64,000 bases of DNA. Source: Paenibacillus sp. 1781tsa1. Lineage in GTDB: Bacteria > Bacillota > Bacilli > Paenibacillales > Paenibacillaceae. Numbering within the stretch: the first letter of the stretch is position 1; each line of letters begins with the position of its first letter. This document shows, one piece after another, positions 60,547 to 64,000 of this stretch. The notes under the pieces were generated by a model, which was given only the letters and a program-made list of their open reading frames with translations, was not told the origin of the DNA and searched no databases. The DNA lies in NCBI RefSeq assembly GCF_024159265.1, contig NZ_JAMYWY010000001.1, positions 3,720,001 through 3,784,000 on the forward strand, given 5' to 3'. The position numbers and the translations under genes are program-made.

Positions 60547-62592
60547 ATGAACTTTATGATTCGTAAATTAACCGTTTTGTGTGTTGCCCTGGTCTGTACA
60601 ACCGTGTTATCGGCTAGTGCATTTGCTGCCACAGATGAGTTGAAGCATACAAACTCTTTGAAGTGGCCTCAAAATCAAGCGCTTCCAACTTTCAATAAAG
60701 TAGAACGTTTGGATGTGGCGAATGTATATGAGGAATCTGGCGATATCAAATTGCTTTTGACGACGCTTGAAGGGGTAATCAATCGAGAAAAGCCGCGAAT
60801 CTACATTCAACAGAATAAAGTAGACCCTTGGCTGCAGGACTTGAACGTCCCTTATAAGCAGCATGACAACGTAATGGATGTTCTCAAGAAATATGCGAAA
60901 GAGATCAAAGGCATTATCGTATATGATCCGCAGCTGCCGGATTCCATTAATGTGGCAACGACACTTGCCGGACTCAAAAATGCTGTTGTTGCCAGTCCTG
61001 AACTGGCTCAACAATTGACTGCTGCACCGTATCACCTGTCGGTAATCGAAGACTTGCAGGGCAAGTTCAAGAATCGTATGGATGCATACAACTGGCAGTA
61101 TGAGCATCTCTGGAGCCAGACGACTCAACGAATGTTGGTCGGATTGAGTCCAGACACCTCCATCCCGATTCCGTCCGAAAATTTTGATTCATTCCAAACG
61201 GTTGGAGTCGAGAAGGAACAGATTCGTGATGCAAGCAACAGGAAGACCTATGACTATGACTTGTCATCCTATTTGGGAAAAGAAGCGGTCTACCTCCGCT
61301 TCAATGATGCCTTTCCTCAGGATGGCTGGGGACCTGCCGTTCATCAAGTGACGGTGAAAGCAGATGGACAGATTATTGCGGATTTCAAAACGGGTTCTTC
61401 TGAGGAAGAAGCGTTTCTCTATGACCGACATAACTCCAAATTTTTGCCTGGAAGCGATCACCGCTTCGCAGATAATGGAAACTACTTTGTATACGAATTT
61501 AAGCCTGCAGCGGACACAAAGCAACTAACTGTATCGATCGAGATGTGGAACCAATACAAGGTATCTGCGAGCAATGTTCAACCACTCTCGTCTGAAGAAA
61601 AGGAACCTTATGGCTATCTCCGCGATTATGCTGTAGCAAACAAAGCCATGGTGTTCTGGTTGTCTACCAGTGTGCCAGAGGAAAAGGCGCTATTTGAGAA
61701 GATTCTGTCTGATGTAAAGCCAGGGACACCTTATCTGGGTTGGTTCGACAATGATTTTGAAGGTGAAGTTGCTGGCATAGAACTCACATCTCGTCATGGT
61801 GTCTATGTTGTTCCTTCCGACTGGTTCCATAACATGACCGTATTTTCAGGAACAAACGTAAAACAACAGCCTGCTCCCAAACCGGTAAAATCCAAGCTGG
61901 AGAACAAAATCTATGTAACCTATACCTTTGGCGAAGGTGACAACCTGCAATACGATCAGAATCATATGCGCAACCTGTGGGCTGATCCCGCTCGGGGTAA
62001 AGTGCCTATCAACTGGACTTCCAGTCCGTTGCTCTATGATGCAGCTCCCGCCATCCTAAACTATTACCGTTCAACCGCGACACCAAATGATCAGCTTGTT
62101 GCAGGCCCATCCGGAGTGGGTTACTTCAATCCAAATGTCTGGCCAACAGACACATTCCCGGAGTATCTGAAACAAACCTTCTCTTATCTGAAGAAAACAA
62201 ACATGTCGTACCCTTTTGTACTCAATCGTGAACTTGGAAAAGACGTTCCGCTGAGTGATTCGATTGCAGCTGCGTACGAGAAGAACTATAAACTTCCAGG
62301 CCTGTTCCTCGCAGGCGAGGACAAAGCCAATGTTCAAATCATGAATGGCAGCCTTCCGGTTTCCATTTTGCGAGGCATCTCAACGGTGCAGGATGGTAAA
62401 GATATTTTGAATCGTACCAAGACCGAATGGGATGGCAAATCTCCAACGTTTATTTCAGTTGGGATTAATGCATGGAGCATGACCCCATCGGATGTGCTGG
62501 CGATTACGGAATCTCTTGGAGTCGAGTTCCAGGTGGTTAAGGCGGACGAATATTTCTCGCTGATCCGAAAAGCGTACGGCTTGTCCAATTAA
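60547..62592 (+). CDS. Secreted GxGYxYP-family protein with inserted beta-sandwich domain
   Basis: Exported protein of 681 aa. The signal peptide is RKLTVLCVALVCTTVLSASA with cleavage after AFA (residue 27). Residues 50-200 (LLLTTLEGVINREKPRIYIQ, KGIIVYDPQLPDSINVATTL) and 355-680 form the GxGYxYP glycosidase-associated fold. The name-giving motif is here GVGYFNP (523-529), with Asn in place of the second Tyr. Residues about 205-350 are an inserted beta-rich, carbohydrate-binding-like module (DLSSYLGKEAVYLRFNDAFP). AAAAGGAG precedes two in-frame ATGs (60547, 60556) at short and long spacing. As the only secreted non-lipoprotein of the locus, it may act on the polymer outside. Confidence 0.88.
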   Translation: MNFMIRKLTVLCVALVCTTVLSASAFAATDELKHTNSLKWPQNQALPTFNKVERLDVANVYEESGDIKLLLTTLEGVINREKPRIYIQQNKVDPWLQDLNVPYKQHDNVMDVLKKYAKEIKGIIVYDPQLPDSINVATTLAGLKNAVVASPELAQQLTAAPYHLSVIEDLQGKFKNRMDAYNWQYEHLWSQTTQRMLVGLSPDTSIPIPSENFDSFQTVGVEKEQIRDASNRKTYDYDLSSYLGKEAVYLRFNDAFPQDGWGPAVHQVTVKADGQIIADFKTGSSEEEAFLYDRHNSKFLPGSDHRFADNGNYFVYEFKPAADTKQLTVSIEMWNQYKVSASNVQPLSSEEKEPYGYLRDYAVANKAMVFWLSTSVPEEKALFEKILSDVKPGTPYLGWFDNDFEGEVAGIELTSRHGVYVVPSDWFHNMTVFSGTNVKQQPAPKPVKSKLENKIYVTYTFGEGDNLQYDQNHMRNLWADPARGKVPINWTSSPLLYDAAPAILNYYRSTATPNDQLVAGPSGVGYFNPNVWPTDTFPEYLKQTFSYLKKTNMSYPFVLNRELGKDVPLSDSIAAAYEKNYKLPGLFLAGEDKANVQIMNGSLPVSILRGISTVQDGKDILNRTKTEWDGKSPTFISVGINAWSMTPSDVLAITESLGVEFQVVKADEYFSLIRKAYGLSN

Positions 62593-62694
62593 TATGTCAA
62601 AGTGAGCTTAAGGACCTTTGGGCCGTCTTCAAAGCAATCGGAAGCTCGAATCTCGCAAAGCGATTTAAAGATATTCAAATATCATTCGGCCAAT

Positions 62695-62734
62695 AAAAGA
62701 CCTGCCGGATCCTTGCGGATCAGGCGGGTCTTTA
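62695..62734 (+). terminator. Rho-independent terminator at end of glycan locus
   Basis: AAAGACCTGCCGGATCC-TTGC-GGATCAGGCGGGTCTTT: 17 nearly fully paired bases and a T tail. Confidence 0.9.
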
Positions 62735-62784
62735 GCTTGTTAATACGTTTATTGTGGTAGAAACAAGAAATTATACAATTGAAA

Positions 62785-62930
62785 CTACATAAAGAGCAGT
62801 CGGCCGCTAGGTGGTGGTCGGAATAGACTGTTACTTAGGGTGGGCGGTCTATTTCTTTTCATGTAAGCAAGAAGCACCAAAATAAAAATGCCGAAAAGGA
62901 ATATTAATGAAAGTGTGTCTTTGCCTCAAT
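62785..62930 (-). pseudogene. Holin-like toxin relic
   Basis: On the minus strand, ATTGAGGCAAAGACACA resembles the start (M-E-A-K-D) of the small putative holin-like toxin family with one A missing. After the frameshift the frame reads DTLSLIFLFGIFILVLLAYM, KRNRPPTLSN, then RPPPSGRLLFM and stop. It has a single hydrophobic helix with a basic tail, as in type I toxin peptides. The start codon is ATT and no ribosome site is visible. It is therefore probably inactive. Confidence 0.5.
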
Positions 62931-62944
62931 GCTTGGGATTATGG

Positions 62945-63904
62945 TTATTTCGTGATTGGACTTGCTTTTTTACCCATAATGTAAATTCCAATCCAGCCTA
63001 GCAATAATAGGATCTGAGCCATAGCGACCAGCCACAACACTTCCGTGTAACCTCCTATAATGCAAAATATCGTATTGACTAGGGGGAACCCCACGAAAGT
63101 AAACATGATAGGAAAATCTTTTTTGGGAGTGATTGAATAATTAACCTTCCGGTCCCAAAACTTTATAAAAGCTAATGCTAAAATTCCGATTGTAATTACA
63201 GAAAGTGTAATCAACATCACCCATTGCATATTAGAGGTTCTTTCGAAGAACGGCCCCATATAATTAAAGAAGTTAGATAAAGGTGAGAACATACACGCTA
63301 ATGACAGAATGGCCGCCAGAAACGGATAGATATAACCAATTGATTTACTGTAGCCTTTCTTTTTATGCCACCATTCACCAAGTAGGATAAAGATGGTCCA
63401 ATATCCCGCTATATAAATCCATCCTGTAAAATTCATCACAGGTTCCCCATAGATTTGAGGCTCATCGGCTAGCGGATAATAAGTCCATCTTGCCATGAGT
63501 CCATCTGTAGTCTGAAATATCTGTTTAACAGCCACCGGGTCCAATGAAAAGTCAAAAACCATAGCACTCAATCCCGTAATAAATGGTTTAGTCCAGGACG
63601 GTATATTTACAGACTTTAGAACACGCAAAGTGGAATAAATGATCAGAAACTCAATAATAGGGACAGTAATCGGTATATTAAATAACATTAAAATACTCCG
63701 CCCATAGGCGTAAAAACCTTCCCCAAGCGATGAAGCAGTAATTTCAAAAACGGCTGCGTAAAAAAACACAAAACCTATAAACTGCAGTAGAACCGTTTTG
63801 GGATGTGTTTCCTTATCAAGGATATAGAAAACCATTAGAACAGCAGCAATTAAGACGATAATATCTTGAATTATCCATACAGGTACTACAGTTATATCAC
63901 CCAT
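62945..63904 (-). CDS. Carotenoid biosynthesis protein-like (DUF422/CruF) membrane protein
   Basis: Integral membrane protein of 319 aa with about nine helices. SAMVFDFSLDPVAVKQIFQT followed by WTYYPLADEPQIYGEPVMNF and TGWIYIAGYW is the conserved core of the DUF422/CruF family. In that family, conserved acids flank D-P-V and Y-G-x-P-x-x-N-F-x-G-W. Known members hydrate carotenoid ends or act elsewhere in C50 or glycosylated carotenoid synthesis. GGAGGTGA lies just before the ATG. The promoter at 63952-63980 has a perfect palindrome at the transcription start, suggesting control by a regulator probably encoded beyond the window edge. No other carotenoid gene is visible here. Confidence 0.82.
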   Translation of the reverse strand: MGDITVVPVWIIQDIIVLIAAVLMVFYILDKETHPKTVLLQFIGFVFFYAAVFEITASSLGEGFYAYGRSILMLFNIPITVPIIEFLIIYSTLRVLKSVNIPSWTKPFITGLSAMVFDFSLDPVAVKQIFQTTDGLMARWTYYPLADEPQIYGEPVMNFTGWIYIAGYWTIFILLGEWWHKKKGYSKSIGYIYPFLAAILSLACMFSPLSNFFNYMGPFFERTSNMQWVMLITLSVITIGILALAFIKFWDRKVNYSITPKKDFPIMFTFVGFPLVNTIFCIIGGYTEVLWLVAMAQILLLLGWIGIYIMGKKASPITK

Positions 63905-63935
63905 ATTTCACCTCCATTTAAGTTTAAAAATAGAA

Positions 63936-63980
63936 TTGAACGTTCAAATAAATTATAATTTCACTGTGTTACTTAAACAA
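63936..63980 (-). promoter_or_regulatory. Promoter with palindromic operator, DUF422 gene
   Basis: On the minus strand, TTGTTT (63980-63975), 17 bp, TATAAT (63957-63952). The perfect 12-bp palindrome TTGAACGTTCAA (63936-63947) sits right where transcription starts. It is typical of TetR-type operators. Confidence 0.7.
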
Positions 63981-64000
63981 CAGTCTGTTCGATTGAGATA

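Noticed and set aside
1..64000. CRISPR arrays, tRNA and rRNA genes, prophage
   Set aside because: No regularly spaced repeats, cloverleaf sequences, rRNA blocks or phage structural genes were seen in reading the window; no tool was run.

Overview
The window looks like chromosomal DNA of a Paenibacillus-type endospore-forming Firmicute. The reasons are a moderate GC content, strong AGGAGG-type ribosome binding sites, frequent TTG and GTG starts, a YheC/YheD-type spore-coat ATP-grasp gene, a MsmX-dependent style sugar ABC transporter without its own ATPase, and many small one-component regulators (TetR, MarR, HxlR, LysR, MocR, GntR-LacI). No rRNA, tRNA, CRISPR array or complete mobile element was seen.

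Region 1 (1-8.6 kb) is a patchwork of small oxidoreductase, acetyltransferase and regulator genes. It includes an FMN-dependent monooxygenase/nitroreductase pair and a TetR-controlled set: a DUF1348 gene, its TetR regulator and an alpha/beta hydrolase. Two almost identical promoter-operators, each with a perfect 20-bp palindrome, precede this set. Region 2 (8.6-18.1 kb) holds glycan and spore-surface type genes (mannose-1-phosphate guanylyltransferase, a DUF6492 glycosyltransferase-like gene, YheC ATP-grasp, a GT2), the threonine-to-glycine pathway kbl-tdh, and a scar with a truncated HxlR/SDR/NTF2 locus and an IS3 orfA relic. Region 3 (18.6-21.5 kb) has a divergent metallo-hydrolase / fumarylacetoacetase pair plus a TetR gene, with one palindrome carrying both -35 boxes. 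Region 4 (22-44.4 kb) contains a GH43 enzyme, a DJ-1 tandem protein, DinB proteins, transporters (EamA, CynX-like MFS), a MocR regulator, TetR/SDR/NmrA/DsbA genes, a large HTH-NB-ARC-TPR regulator divergent from a tautomerase-azoreductase operon, LysR/GNAT and HxlR/SDR pairs, and a nucleotidyltransferase-like gene.

Region 5 (44.7-62.6 kb) is the most coherent part and is probably one carbohydrate-utilisation locus. Its genes are a GntR-LacI regulator, an unassigned TIM-barrel glycosidase-like protein, a GH38 alpha-mannosidase, two ABC permeases, a solute-binding lipoprotein, a glutaminase-A-like (DUF4965/DUF1793) six-hairpin protein, a large GH106-like enzyme and, after a structured repeat element, a secreted GxGYxYP-family protein. 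The four enzyme genes lack signal peptides. The locus therefore reads as: bind oligosaccharide outside, import it through the ABC transporter using an ATPase encoded elsewhere, and dismantle it in the cytoplasm. The window ends with a carotenoid-biosynthesis (DUF422/CruF-like) membrane protein behind an operator-like promoter.

Between the genes there are many rho-independent terminators. Five share the stem GTCGCTA/TAGCGGC, and several are embedded in a dispersed repeat. There are also several gene relics: IS110, IS3, a holin-like toxin, an MFS-GNAT chimera, a Bcr/CflA stub and an ArsR stub. All functional names are from sequence recognition by eye; no database search was run.
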